In this document: positions 1-8,909 of the stretch, in pieces | How the letters are laid out: every line of letters starts with the position of its first letter | Numbering within the stretch: the first letter of the stretch is position 1 | Assembly (NCBI RefSeq): GCF_000577275.2 | Contig: NZ_HG916852.1 | Coordinates: 1,057,001-1,121,000, forward strand | DNA from: Rhizobium favelukesii | GTDB lineage: Bacteria > Pseudomonadota > Alphaproteobacteria > Rhizobiales > Rhizobiaceae | Reading direction: 5' to 3' | DNA: 64,000 nt | Position numbers and translations under genes: made by a program | The notes under the pieces: generated by a model | Seen by the model: the letters and a program-made list of their open reading frames with translations, nothing else | The model's database searches: none | What the model was told of the DNA's origin: nothing

Positions 1-467
1 TGGGGTTTGTGATAAACCGCCCCCAGAATCTGACCTTTACCGATGTTCTCCTGCATCTCGATATGATCAAAGATGAGGAGGCGATCGTACTTCCCGCTCA
101 TGCGCGCGACTGCCCAATCCAGACCGGCGGGCCGGTGGAGAGCGGCCGCGGGTTCGTGCTGCACTCCGACGACTATCTCTGCGATTCCAGCATTCCGGTC
201 AGCGACGATATCTGCATGACGGCGACGCTCGACATCATCCGGGCGATCTCCAAGGGCAAGGGACCGAAGCGGGCCACCATGCTGCTCGGCTATGCCGGCT
301 GGGGCGCCGGCCAGCTGGAGGCCGAAGTCGGAAACAATGGCTGGCTCACATGCCCGGCGAACGAGGAACTGATCTTCGATCGCGGCCTCGACGACAAGTA
401 CGAGCGCGCGCTGGCCACCATGGGCATCAATGCTGCCATGCTTTCGGCCGATGCAGGCCACGCATAA
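1..467 (+). CDS. YqgE/AlgH family protein, 5' end outside window
   Basis: The frame is open from the left edge and reads GFVINRP before the first possible GTG at 9. VINRP is the conserved N-terminal motif of the YqgE/AlgH (DUF179) family, so the gene starts upstream and the GTG is not its start. About 153 of the usual 190-200 residues are present, including the later [15 protein letters not shown] and NGWL blocks that mark the family. The family folds as a small alpha/beta domain; its biochemical role is unknown, although the AlgH name comes from alginate regulation in Pseudomonas. A hairpin terminator candidate follows at 558. Identity is sure, function is not. Confidence 0.9.
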   Translation, partial: GFVINRPQNLTFTDVLLHLDMIKDEEAIVLPAHARDCPIQTGGPVESGRGFVLHSDDYLCDSSIPVSDDICMTATLDIIRAISKGKGPKRATMLLGYAGWGAGQLEAEVGNNGWLTCPANEELIFDRGLDDKYERALATMGINAAMLSADAGHA

Positions 468-557
468 TCCGCGGAACGATCTGCAAAGAGCGCATTTGCT
501 CCTGGCGCCGGGGCAGCAAGCCTGAGCTTTGAGCGCCGCCTGACGGCAGTCGAACAC

Positions 558-588
558 GCCCGCTGCGTTCCGCCTCGCGGGCTTTTTC
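558..588 (+). terminator. hairpin terminator after the YqgE gene
   Basis: A six-base stem GCCCGC/GCGGGC (558-563 and 577-582) is followed at once by five T residues. It lies 90 bases after the YqgE stop and 25 bases before the next start. The 13-base loop is long, so it may be a weak terminator. Confidence 0.55.
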
Positions 589-613
589 GATGATGATATA
601 GGCGAGGGGCGCG

Positions 614-1666
614 ATGAGACTGTTTGCCTGCGACAACTGCGATCAGGTCGTGCATTTCGACAACCGTCAATGCGTCCGATGTCATCATCGGCTCGGCTTC
701 CTGCCGAATGACCTTACCATGCATGCGGTGGAGCCGCTGGACGGTGATGTGTGGCAGCTAGCAGGCCGCCCGGATCGATCCGTCCGCTTTTGCGCCAATG
801 CGGGGCTCGATATCTGCAATTGGCTGATCGGTGAGGGGGATGACGGCGATTTCTGCGTCGCCTGCCGCCACAATCGACTGGTACCGAACACCAACACACA
901 GGACGGTGTGGACCGTTGGCGAAACATCAGCCAGGCACAGAGGCACTTGTTCTATTCCCTCCTGCGGCTGAAGCTTCCGCATCCGGATCGGCGGCAGGAT
1001 CCAGAGGGCGGCCTGGTGTTCGATTTCCTCGAGGACACCGTGCAGAGCGACGGCAACGTCGTTGCCGCGATGACGGGCCACGAAGAAGGCGTGGTTGCGA
1101 TCCGTGCGGCGGAAGCCGATGGCGTCACCCGCGAACTGGCGCGCACGTCGATGAACGAGCCCTATCGTACGCTGCTCGGTCACTTCCGTCATGAAGCCGG
1201 ACACTTTATCTGGAACAAGCGGGTTCGCGACCGCAATGCCCTCGACGACTTCCGCACAATCTTCGGCGACGAGCGACAGGACTACGCCACCGCGCTGCAG
1301 AACCACTATGCAAACGGCGCGCCGCTCGGGTGGCAGGAAAACTTCATCAGCGCCTATGCGGCAGCACATCCCTGGGAGGATTTCGCCGAGTGTTTCGCCC
1401 ACTATCTCCATATTGTCGACACTCTGGAGGCGGCGCGCGCATTTGGGATTGCGATCGATCCCCGAGGACATGAGGAGATGGCGGCGGAGGTGGACTTCAA
1501 GCCGTATCGGGCGCGCAGCGCCGAGCAGCTTGTCAGCGCCTGGATCCCGCTGAGCGTGGCGATCAACGCCATCCAGCGCAGCATGGGGCAGCCGGATTCC
1601 TATCCGTTCGTCCTGTCACCGCCTGTGGTGGCCAAGCTTGAATACGTGCATCAACTCGTCCAGTAA
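614..1666 (+). CDS. Zinc-ribbon, putative zinc metallopeptidase (Peptidase_Mx type)
   Basis: The 350-residue protein opens with a zinc ribbon: Cys6/Cys9 and Cys20/Cys23, followed by another Cys pair in FCVACRHN near residue 90. The middle part carries HEAGH at residues 193-197, the HExxH signature of zinc-dependent peptidases, with a downstream ENFISAYAAAHPWEDFAECFAHY segment whose acidic and His residues could complete metal binding. This arrangement matches the PF15887 putative zinc-binding metallopeptidase family. No signal peptide is visible, so it is likely cytoplasmic. The start ATG follows GAGGGG at a good distance. Its substrate is unknown, and it converges on the GGDEF/EAL gene. Confidence 0.85.
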   Translation: MRLFACDNCDQVVHFDNRQCVRCHHRLGFLPNDLTMHAVEPLDGDVWQLAGRPDRSVRFCANAGLDICNWLIGEGDDGDFCVACRHNRLVPNTNTQDGVDRWRNISQAQRHLFYSLLRLKLPHPDRRQDPEGGLVFDFLEDTVQSDGNVVAAMTGHEEGVVAIRAAEADGVTRELARTSMNEPYRTLLGHFRHEAGHFIWNKRVRDRNALDDFRTIFGDERQDYATALQNHYANGAPLGWQENFISAYAAAHPWEDFAECFAHYLHIVDTLEAARAFGIAIDPRGHEEMAAEVDFKPYRARSAEQLVSAWIPLSVAINAIQRSMGQPDSYPFVLSPPVVAKLEYVHQLVQ

Positions 1667-1693
1667 CGCGACAGCAGAGCTGCCGCGACCGGC

Positions 1694-4606
1694 TTACGCG
1701 CGTTTCGTCAGCGGGAACCGCTCCTTCAGCAAGCGCAATACGGATTCCGATGCCATGGGCGGCCCGAAAAGATAGCTCTGCCCAAAGGTACAACCCATCT
1801 TGGCGAGCTCGATCGCATCCTCGTTCGACTCGATCCCCTCGGCAACGACCTTCATATCAAGTTCGCGCGCCATGGCGATCACGGAGCGAAGCACGGTCGC
1901 CTTCTTGTCACTGGCGTCGCGCACCATCGTCTTGTCGAGCTTGATCGTGTCGAACGGGAAGCGCGTCAGATAGGCGAGGGAGGAATAGCCGGTTCCGAAA
2001 TCGTCGAGAGCAAGGCCGAGACCCATTTCCCTCAGCTTCTCGAGTACAAGGCGTGCCTGCTCCGGGTTCTCCATGACCATGGATTCCGTGAGCTCGAGCT
2101 TCAGACGCGAAGGATCGCAATGGGTCTTCGCCAGCACCGACCGCACGTCGTCGTAGAGCTCGTTGTTCAGCAACTGCGCACTGGAGAGATTGATCGAGAC
2201 GAAGATCGGCAGCTCGCCGGTCTGGTTTTCCCAGCCCATCAGGTCGTTCGTCGCCTGCTCCAGAGCAAAGATCCCAAGCATGTCGATGATATCTGATGTC
2301 TCCGCAATCGGAATGAACTCCGAAGGCGGGATGCTGCCGCGCTTCGGATGCTCCCATCGCATAAGGGCTTCGAAGCCGGCGATCTCCACGTCCTCCAGCC
2401 CGGCGATCGGCTGGTAAACCATCGACAGTTCCTTGCGCTCGATGGCGCGGCGCAGATCGGATTCGAGCTGCAGCCTGTCGGCGCCGAAATCGCGGAAGGC
2501 TGGTTGGAACGGCTCGACGCGATTGCCGCCGGCGCGCTTGGCGCGGTACATCGCGAGCTCCGCGTCGCTGAGCATGCCAGCGGCGCTTTCCTGTTGATCA
2601 ACGAAGGAGGCAAGCCCGATCGATGCCGTCAGAATGATCTCGCGATTGGCGAAGTTGATCGGCACCATGATCGCCTTGCTGATTGCATCGGCGAAGTCGG
2701 CAACCTTGGTCGGATCACGCTCGGAAGTCAGGATGAGGCCGAACTGGTCACCGGAGAGACGGGCGAGCGTATCCTGCGGCTTGAGCAGACGACGCAGGCG
2801 GCGCGTGAGCGCTATCAGGATATTGTCGCCAGCGGCGATCCCGAGCGTGTCGTTCACCAGCTTGTAGCGGTCGATATCGATCACCATCACGGTCGGGCGC
2901 AGCGTCTCGCCGCCGGGCGCCAGCGCAAGCACGGACTGCAAGCGATCGAGGAACAGCTGGCGGTTCGGCAGGCCGGTCAGGTTGTCGTGCAGCGCGTCGT
3001 GCAGCAGCCGCTCGACGGAATTCTTCTGTTCGGTGACGTCGACGATCGTGCCGACGCAGCGGATGATCTCGCCGTTGGAGCCAAGCACCGGCCGGGCGCG
3101 GATGAGAAGCCAATGGAAATGACCATCTTCCGCGCGGATACGGAATTCGTGGTTCAGCCGCCCGCGGCGATGTTCGAGCAGGACGTCGAGCGTCGCCCGG
3201 AAGCGATCGCGATCGTCGGGATGGAGCCGCGGCAGCCAGTTGCGGGCGGCGCCATGCATCGCGCCGGCCGGAAGGCCGAGCTTGACGGAAACATCCGGGA
3301 TCGTGACGACGCGGTCGCGCGCCACATCCCAATCCCACACCATGTCTCCCGATCCCGTCAGAGCCAGCGATTGACGCTCCAGATCGGAAAAAAGACCCTG
3401 CTGGAACGCGCCGCCGGCAAAGGCGTGCTGCATGACGGTAAAGCCGATCAGCAAGACGATGAGAACGAGGCCGCCGCCGAGAGCCGGCTGGATGATGTCG
3501 TTGTCGAGCCGGCCGGTGATCGTCAGCCAGGCTCCGAAGATCCAGACGAGGATCAGCGCCCAGGCAGGCACCAGCAGGATAGCGCGGTCATAGCGGTTGA
3601 GGCCGAGATAGACGATCAACAGAAGGCCCATCGTCGCGGTCAGCGCAAACGACAGGCGTGCGATGCCGGCGGCGATTGCCGGGTCGTAGATCGCGACGCC
3701 GAAGAGCAGCGCCAGGCCGAGCACCCAGGCAAGCGTCAGGTAACCGAGATGCGTGTGCCAGCGGTTGAGGTTGAGGTAGGTAAACAGGAAGATGACGAAG
3801 CTGGAGGCGAGGGCGACTTCCGCACAGGCACGCCATATTCGCTGGTCGGTCGAAGCAATGCTGATCAGCTTGCCGAGAAAGCCGAAGTCGACGCAGATAT
3901 AGCCAAGCACCGCCCAGGCGAGCGCGGCCGTTGCCGGAAGCATCGATGTGCCCTTGACCACGAAAAGGATCGTCAGGAACACCGCAAGCAGGCCGGCAAT
4001 GCCGAGCACGATGCCGCGGTAGAGCGTGAAGGCGTTGATTGTGTCCTTGTAGGCGTCGGGTTCCCACAGATATATCTGCGGCAGCTCCGGCGTCGTCAGT
4101 TCGGCAACGAAGGTGATCACCGCACCGGGGTTGAGCGTGATGCGGAACACGTCGGCCTCGTCGCTCGGCTGCCGGTCGAGTGCGAAGCCTTCACTCGGCG
4201 TGATGGCGATGATGCGTTGCGAGCCCAGGTCCGGCCAGAACAGCTTCGAATTCACGAGACGGAAGTGGGGCGCTACGATCACGCGCTCAAGCTGCTCGTC
4301 GGAAACGTTGGCGAGCGCGAAGACGGCCCAGTCGCCCTGATGGTTGTCGGAGCTGGCACGTACCTCAATACGGCGGCGGATACCATCGGCAGCGGCAGCA
4401 GTGGAGACCTGAAAGGCTTCCCCCTGATTGGCGTAAATTTCCGTCGTGGCAGTCAGATCGAGTGCGGTATCGTCGCGGGAGATCTTGACCGGTTCGGCTG
4501 CCTGAACATGACCTGCCGCTAGCATGAATGCCGACAGCAAGAGAGCTGCGATCACCGCGATCAATCGTCCGGCCGGTGATGAGAGCAGCATGCGGTTGTT
4601 AGTCAT
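1694..4606 (-). CDS. Membrane PAS-GGDEF-EAL cyclic-di-GMP protein
   Basis: This 970-residue protein has a signal peptide (1-36, ending HVQA), a periplasmic beta-rich domain (about 37-190), seven to eight membrane helices (about 195-395) like 7TMR-DISM receptors, a PAS domain (about 418-530), GGDEF (about 535-700) and EAL (about 715-960). The diguanylate cyclase motif is altered to SGDQF (618-622), so cyclase activity is probably lost. The EAL side keeps EALMR (746-750), NLS, ELTES and DDFGTGYSSL, so c-di-GMP hydrolysis is likely. It would couple a periplasmic ligand and a cytoplasmic cue to c-di-GMP turnover. Its start overlaps the GNAT stop by four bases, making it the last gene of the thrC operon. 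Confidence 0.9.
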   Translation of the reverse strand: MTNNRMLLSSPAGRLIAVIAALLLSAFMLAAGHVQAAEPVKISRDDTALDLTATTEIYANQGEAFQVSTAAAADGIRRRIEVRASSDNHQGDWAVFALANVSDEQLERVIVAPHFRLVNSKLFWPDLGSQRIIAITPSEGFALDRQPSDEADVFRITLNPGAVITFVAELTTPELPQIYLWEPDAYKDTINAFTLYRGIVLGIAGLLAVFLTILFVVKGTSMLPATAALAWAVLGYICVDFGFLGKLISIASTDQRIWRACAEVALASSFVIFLFTYLNLNRWHTHLGYLTLAWVLGLALLFGVAIYDPAIAAGIARLSFALTATMGLLLIVYLGLNRYDRAILLVPAWALILVWIFGAWLTITGRLDNDIIQPALGGGLVLIVLLIGFTVMQHAFAGGAFQQGLFSDLERQSLALTGSGDMVWDWDVARDRVVTIPDVSVKLGLPAGAMHGAARNWLPRLHPDDRDRFRATLDVLLEHRRGRLNHEFRIRAEDGHFHWLLIRARPVLGSNGEIIRCVGTIVDVTEQKNSVERLLHDALHDNLTGLPNRQLFLDRLQSVLALAPGGETLRPTVMVIDIDRYKLVNDTLGIAAGDNILIALTRRLRRLLKPQDTLARLSGDQFGLILTSERDPTKVADFADAISKAIMVPINFANREIILTASIGLASFVDQQESAAGMLSDAELAMYRAKRAGGNRVEPFQPAFRDFGADRLQLESDLRRAIERKELSMVYQPIAGLEDVEIAGFEALMRWEHPKRGSIPPSEFIPIAETSDIIDMLGIFALEQATNDLMGWENQTGELPIFVSINLSSAQLLNNELYDDVRSVLAKTHCDPSRLKLELTESMVMENPEQARLVLEKLREMGLGLALDDFGTGYSSLAYLTRFPFDTIKLDKTMVRDASDKKATVLRSVIAMARELDMKVVAEGIESNEDAIELAKMGCTFGQSYLFGPPMASESVLRLLKERFPLTKRA

Positions 4607-5217
4607 CGGCTGTCGGTTATCCTGCCTTTATCCGTGTCGGTGGCGAGCAATGAGAACATCATATGGTCGTGCCACTGACCGTTGATTTTCAAGTATCCGC
4701 GCAGATAGCCTTCCCGCTGAAACCCGGCTTTTTCAAGCAGGCGGATGCTCCGAGCATTGTCTGGAATACAGGCTGCTTCGATACGGTGCAACTCAAGCCC
4801 TGCGAAGATGTAGGGTATAACCAATTGAAGTGCGGCGAACATATGGCCCTGGCCGGCGTATGCCTCGCCCATCCAGTAGCCGATCATACAGCTTTGTGCT
4901 GCGCCACGGCGGATGTAGCCGATCGTGATGCCGCCGAGCAGCGTCGCGTTCTGCTTGTGAAACAGGAAAAGCGGAATGGCCTGGCCGGAGGCGTATTCCT
5001 GCTTGCCGCGGATGACGCGGGCGCGGTAGGCGCCCTCCGTCAACTCATCGCGGCGCCATGTCGGTTCCCACGGTTCCAGAAACTGCCGGCTGGCCGCCCG
5101 CAGCTTGTGCCACTGGTTGAAATCCTGGTAGCGCGGCAGTCGCAGCACATAGTGCTCGTTCTCGAGCTCTACTGAATCCGGCTGCCGCGACAGGAACCGA
5201 AAAACCGATTTTGGCAT
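4603..5217 (-). CDS. GNAT N-acetyltransferase, RimJ/RimL type
   Basis: A 204-residue GNAT-fold protein. It resembles RimJ-type acetyltransferases (Acetyltransf_3): the N-terminal RLPRYQDF region, the substrate-side strand GGITIGYIRRGAAQSCMIGYWMGEAYAGQGHM containing the acetyl-CoA loop, and the C-terminal IEAACIPDNARSIRLLEKAGF motif that ends these domains. RimJ acetylates the N-terminus of ribosomal protein S5, but the paralogous family is wide and includes drug and peptide acetyltransferases, so the substrate is open. It lies 29 bases downstream of the M16 peptidase and overlaps the GGDEF/EAL gene by four bases, consistent with one transcript. Confidence 0.88.
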   Translation of the reverse strand: MPKSVFRFLSRQPDSVELENEHYVLRLPRYQDFNQWHKLRAASRQFLEPWEPTWRRDELTEGAYRARVIRGKQEYASGQAIPLFLFHKQNATLLGGITIGYIRRGAAQSCMIGYWMGEAYAGQGHMFAALQLVIPYIFAGLELHRIEAACIPDNARSIRLLEKAGFQREGYLRGYLKINGQWHDHMMFSLLATDTDKGRITDSR

Positions 5218-5246
5218 CGATCACTCCCGGCAGGATGGATGTCAGA

Positions 5247-6545
5247 TCAGACGAGGGCCTGTTTGCTCTGAGGAGCGGGCGAGGAAAGAGACGCGGCGAT
5301 GTCTTCCATCGGCGCCAGATGTTCGAGCGGGCCGATGGCAGAGAGCGTCGGCACGGTATCGAAGAACAGGCGTCCTGCAAGATCCGTCAAGCGTTCGACC
5401 GTGATACCTTCCAACCGTTCCATCATCTCCGGGTTGGAAATAGGGCGGCCGTAGAGCATCATTTGCCTTGCGATCTGGCCGGCGCGGGCAGCCGGGCTTT
5501 CCTGGCCCATCAGCAGCTGGGCGCGGATCTGGGCGCGGGCGCGTTCGATTTCCTTCTGCTCGATGGTCGCTGCCGACTTGTGCAGCTCGTCAATGATAAC
5601 GGGCACCAGTTCCGGCAGGTTCTCGCCACCGGTGGCGGCATGGATGCCGAAGATGCCGGTATCGGAAAAGCCCCAGTGGAAGGCATAGATGGAGTAGCAG
5701 AGGCCGCGGATCTCCCGCACTTCCTGGAACAGGCGGGACGACATGCCCCCGCCGAGGATGTTGGCGAGAATCTGCGAACAGTAGAAGTCGCGGGCGTGAT
5801 AGGCCTTGCCTTCGAAGCCGAGCAAAATCTGCGCATCCATCAGGTCGCGCGTCTCGCGGATATTGCCGCCGATATATTTTGCCGGCTCCATGACGGGCGT
5901 TGCCGATGGAGAGGTCGGAAGGCTGGCGAAGCGTTCCTCGACCATGCGGACGAATTCGTCATGCTGGACGGCCCCGGTCGCGACGACGAACATCCGGTCG
6001 GTCGTGTAGTTGCGGCTGAGATAGCCGCGAATCTGCTGTGGCGTGAACGATACCACCGTCTGCGGCGTGCCGAGGATCGCCCGGCCGAGTGTCTGGTCGC
6101 GATAGGCGGTCTCGGAAAACTTGTCGAAAACCACGTCGTCAGGCGTGTCGTTCGCGGCGTTGATTTCCTGCAGGATGACCTGCTTTTCGCGCTCGAGTTC
6201 TTCCTCCTCGAAGGCCGATTCCGTCAGGATATCAGCAAGGATGTCGACCGCGAGCGGCACGTGGTCCTTGAGGACGCGGGCATAGTAGGAGGTCGTTTCC
6301 GTGGAGGTCGCGGCATTGACCTCGCCGCCGACATCCTCGATCTCTTCGGCGATTTCACGTGCGCTGCGGCGTGCAGTGCCCTTGAAGGCCATATGCTCGA
6401 GCAGGTGGGCGATGCCATGCTCGTCTGTCGTCTCATTGCGCGATCCTGATTTGATCCAAACACCCAGCGCAACGCTTTCCAGATGCGGCATGGTCTGTGT
6501 GACTACTGTCAGCCCGGATTTGAGCCGGGTGCACTCAACTGTCAT
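5247..6545 (-). CDS. M16 family zinc peptidase (processing-peptidase-like)
   Basis: A 432-residue single-domain M16B peptidase, homologous to the mitochondrial processing peptidase beta subunit. The inverted zinc motif HxxEH is present as HLLEHMAFKGT near residue 47, and the distal glutamate lies in GGEVNAATSTETTSYYARV. The glycine-rich GGGMSSRLFQEVREIRGLCYSI block that shapes the substrate cavity is also intact. No signal peptide is visible. In rhizobia this gene commonly sits directly downstream of thrC, as here (26-base gap). Its physiological substrate is not established. Confidence 0.93.
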   Translation of the reverse strand: MTVECTRLKSGLTVVTQTMPHLESVALGVWIKSGSRNETTDEHGIAHLLEHMAFKGTARRSAREIAEEIEDVGGEVNAATSTETTSYYARVLKDHVPLAVDILADILTESAFEEEELEREKQVILQEINAANDTPDDVVFDKFSETAYRDQTLGRAILGTPQTVVSFTPQQIRGYLSRNYTTDRMFVVATGAVQHDEFVRMVEERFASLPTSPSATPVMEPAKYIGGNIRETRDLMDAQILLGFEGKAYHARDFYCSQILANILGGGMSSRLFQEVREIRGLCYSIYAFHWGFSDTGIFGIHAATGGENLPELVPVIIDELHKSAATIEQKEIERARAQIRAQLLMGQESPAARAGQIARQMMLYGRPISNPEMMERLEGITVERLTDLAGRLFFDTVPTLSAIGPLEHLAPMEDIAASLSSPAPQSKQALV

Positions 6546-6571
6546 TGGCTATCTTTCTGCGCCTGCGTTCC

Positions 6572-7963
6572 TTAGGCCCGAGCATGCTCGCCGATGAAGG
6601 TCTCAATGGCTTTGAGCTCAGGCTTCACAATCTGAAAGCGCTCCTCCTTGTGCATCAGATCAGCAAGCCACGTCGGAAGCGCGGGGTCAATACCGGAGGC
6701 CGATTTTACGGCGGCGGGGAATTTCGCCGGGTGTGCGGTGGCAAGGGTCACCATCGGCGTGTTCGGCTTCTCGTGCTTTGCTGCAACGAAGGTGCCGATC
6801 GCCGAATGCGGATCGAGAAGATAGCCCGTTTCGGCGTAGGTTTTCTTGATCGTCTGGGCGACCTGCTTCTCGCTGGCGCGGCCGGCGCGGAAGTCCTTCT
6901 TGATAAAGGCTAGCGCGTCCTTTCCAATTTCGAAGCCGCTGGACTGCTTCAGGCTGTCCATCGCTGCGCGAACCTTCGAGGCGTCGCGATCATAGGCTTC
7001 GAACAGCAGCCGCTCGAAGTTCGAGGAGATCTGGATGTCCATCGATGGCGAGGTCGTGGCCTTAACGGCCTTCATCTCGTAGCGGCCGGTTTTCAGCGTG
7101 CGGTCGAGGATATCGTTCTCGTTGGTGGCGACCACCAGCTTGCCGATTGGCAGGCCCATGCGCCTCGCGCAGTAACCGGCAAAGATGTCGCCGAAATTGC
7201 CGGTCGGTACGGTAAACGAGATCTTGCGATCCGGCCCGCCGAGCGCGATTGCCGTTGTGAAGTAGTAGACGATCTGGGCCATGATGCGGGCCCAGTTGAT
7301 CGAGTTGACGCCGGAGAGCTTGACGCGGTCGCGGAACGGCGCGTCGTTGAACATCGCTTTGACGAGGTTCTGGCAGTCGTCGAAATTGCCTTCGACGGCA
7401 AGCGCGTGAACATTGGAGGCGGTGGAGGTCGTCATCTGGCGCTGCTGCACCGGCGAGACCTTGCCGTGCGGGAAGAGGATGAAAATGTCGGTGCGTTCGC
7501 GGCCGGCAAAGGCGTCGATCGCAGCTCCTCCCGTGTCGCCCGAGGTGGCGCCGACGATGGTCGCGCGCTGGCCGCGCTGTTCCAGCGCGTAGTCCATCAA
7601 GCGGGCGAGCAGCTGCATGGCGACATCCTTGAACGCCAGCGTCGTGCCATGGAAGAGCTCCATGATGAAGCTGTTCGGGCCGGTCTGCACGAGCGGGGCG
7701 ATCGCCGGGTGGCGGAAAGTGCCGTAGGCCTCATCGATCATCGCGCGGAAGGTTTCGTCCGGAATTTCACCGTTGGTGAAGGGCGACAGGACCGCAAAGG
7801 CGACCTCCTGATAGCTCTTGCCGCGAAGCGCACGGATTTCCTTTTTCGAGAAATGCGGCCACTTGCGCGGTACATAGAGGCCGCCATCGCGCGCCAGACC
7901 CGCCAGCAATGCATCGCAGAAACCGAGGGAAGGGGCTTCGCCGCGGGTCGAGATATAATCCAC
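6572..7963 (-). CDS. thrC: Threonine synthase
   Basis: Converts O-phosphohomoserine to threonine with pyridoxal phosphate, the last step of threonine synthesis. The start chosen is GTG at 7963 (VDYISTRGEAPSLGF), preceded by AAGGA at a good distance; a longer frame exists but its extra 55 residues are low-complexity and unlike the family. That gives 463 residues, the usual length of the proteobacterial type. The PLP lysine lies in TLAFKDVAMQ, and VGATSGDTGGAA binds the cofactor phosphate. It heads a reverse operon with the M16 peptidase, the GNAT protein and the GGDEF/EAL protein, and diverges from the lipoprotein gene at 8204. Confidence 0.95.
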   Translation of the reverse strand: MDYISTRGEAPSLGFCDALLAGLARDGGLYVPRKWPHFSKKEIRALRGKSYQEVAFAVLSPFTNGEIPDETFRAMIDEAYGTFRHPAIAPLVQTGPNSFIMELFHGTTLAFKDVAMQLLARLMDYALEQRGQRATIVGATSGDTGGAAIDAFAGRERTDIFILFPHGKVSPVQQRQMTTSTASNVHALAVEGNFDDCQNLVKAMFNDAPFRDRVKLSGVNSINWARIMAQIVYYFTTAIALGGPDRKISFTVPTGNFGDIFAGYCARRMGLPIGKLVVATNENDILDRTLKTGRYEMKAVKATTSPSMDIQISSNFERLLFEAYDRDASKVRAAMDSLKQSSGFEIGKDALAFIKKDFRAGRASEKQVAQTIKKTYAETGYLLDPHSAIGTFVAAKHEKPNTPMVTLATAHPAKFPAAVKSASGIDPALPTWLADLMHKEERFQIVKPELKAIETFIGEHARA

Positions 7964-8203
7964 TGTCGTTATCCTTGATGTGCCGGCCGGAGAAAGTCCG
8001 GGTTGGAGGGAAAGTAGGCCTCGCGCCGCATCTCGCTTGCTCTGCCGGCCGTCGCCTGCGATCCGGAAATGTGCATCAAAACGGTTCTTACCCAATCGAT
8101 TTTTGTTTGCGCCGCTGATATAGACCATCGCAAACTGTCACGAAAGGCCTGCCATCAAGTGATTGGGCCTGCCAAAAAACTTTGTGGAGAGGGTGGAATA
8201 ATC

Positions 8204-8854
8204 GTGCTTGGCAAGGTCTCGCGTCTCATCGTTTCGGCTTCGTTTGCGACAATGCTCGCCGGCTGCAATTCACTCGGCGTCGGCGGTGGCTCAGACAGCG
8301 CAACGGCACCAGCCCAGCCGAATGGCAATGGGCAGATCATGCCGCTGGCGCCGGCCAATCCGTCGTCCAACAATCCTTCGATCGGTACCGCCACGACTGC
8401 GTCGGGCACAACTGCCCCCGTCGTCCAGGGTGCGTGCCCGCAGATGTTCATGAAGGACAGTGATGCGATCTTCCGCACCTATGCGGGCGGCGCCAAGACC
8501 GGCGATGCGCAGAAACTCGCCTACCAGGCATCGATCGGCGACTACACGCGCCAGTGCAGCCTGAACGATACGAACCTGACGATGACCGTGGTAGCGCAGC
8601 TTCGCGTTCTCGCCGGTCCGAGCGGTGGTTCGTCCGGCAAGATCACACTCCCGGTTCGCATCACGGTCTACGACGGTGAGGACGCGCTCTACTCGGAGGT
8701 GACGAATTTCCCGGTCGAGGTCGGCTCAGGAGCCTCGCAGGCCTTGTTCCGCAAGGACGGCATCAAGCTGCCGGTCGGTTCCGGCGCGCTGGTTCGTGTG
8801 AACATTGGCTTCGACCAGGGGCCGGTGCCGACGAGCAAGAAAAAGAAGACCTGA
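8204..8854 (+). CDS. Conserved lipoprotein of unknown function
   Basis: The GTG at 8204 is preceded by GGAGAGGG and gives 216 residues. A signal peptide (LGKVSRLIVSASFATMLAGC) ends in the lipobox LAGC, predicting lipid attachment at Cys near residue 21. A Pro/Asn/Ser-rich linker (about 25-65) is followed by a compact domain with two cysteines (GACPQMF and RQCSL) and a strand-rich C-terminal half (LTMTVVAQLRVLAGPSGGSSGKITLPVRITVYDGEDALYSEV). A basic tail SKKKKT ends it. No enzymatic motif is seen. The gene diverges from thrC, so they share a 240-base promoter region. Confidence 0.8.
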   Translation: MLGKVSRLIVSASFATMLAGCNSLGVGGGSDSATAPAQPNGNGQIMPLAPANPSSNNPSIGTATTASGTTAPVVQGACPQMFMKDSDAIFRTYAGGAKTGDAQKLAYQASIGDYTRQCSLNDTNLTMTVVAQLRVLAGPSGGSSGKITLPVRITVYDGEDALYSEVTNFPVEVGSGASQALFRKDGIKLPVGSGALVRVNIGFDQGPVPTSKKKKT

Positions 8855-8909
8855 GGAACGCCCGTGTTTCCGCATCGCCATGCTGGCCGGCGCGGGGAGA
8901 GCAGATCGC

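Noticed and set aside
2348..4522. 724-codon plus-strand open frame
   Set aside because: Antisense to the GGDEF/EAL gene; high GC at third positions opens such frames. No domain or start context.
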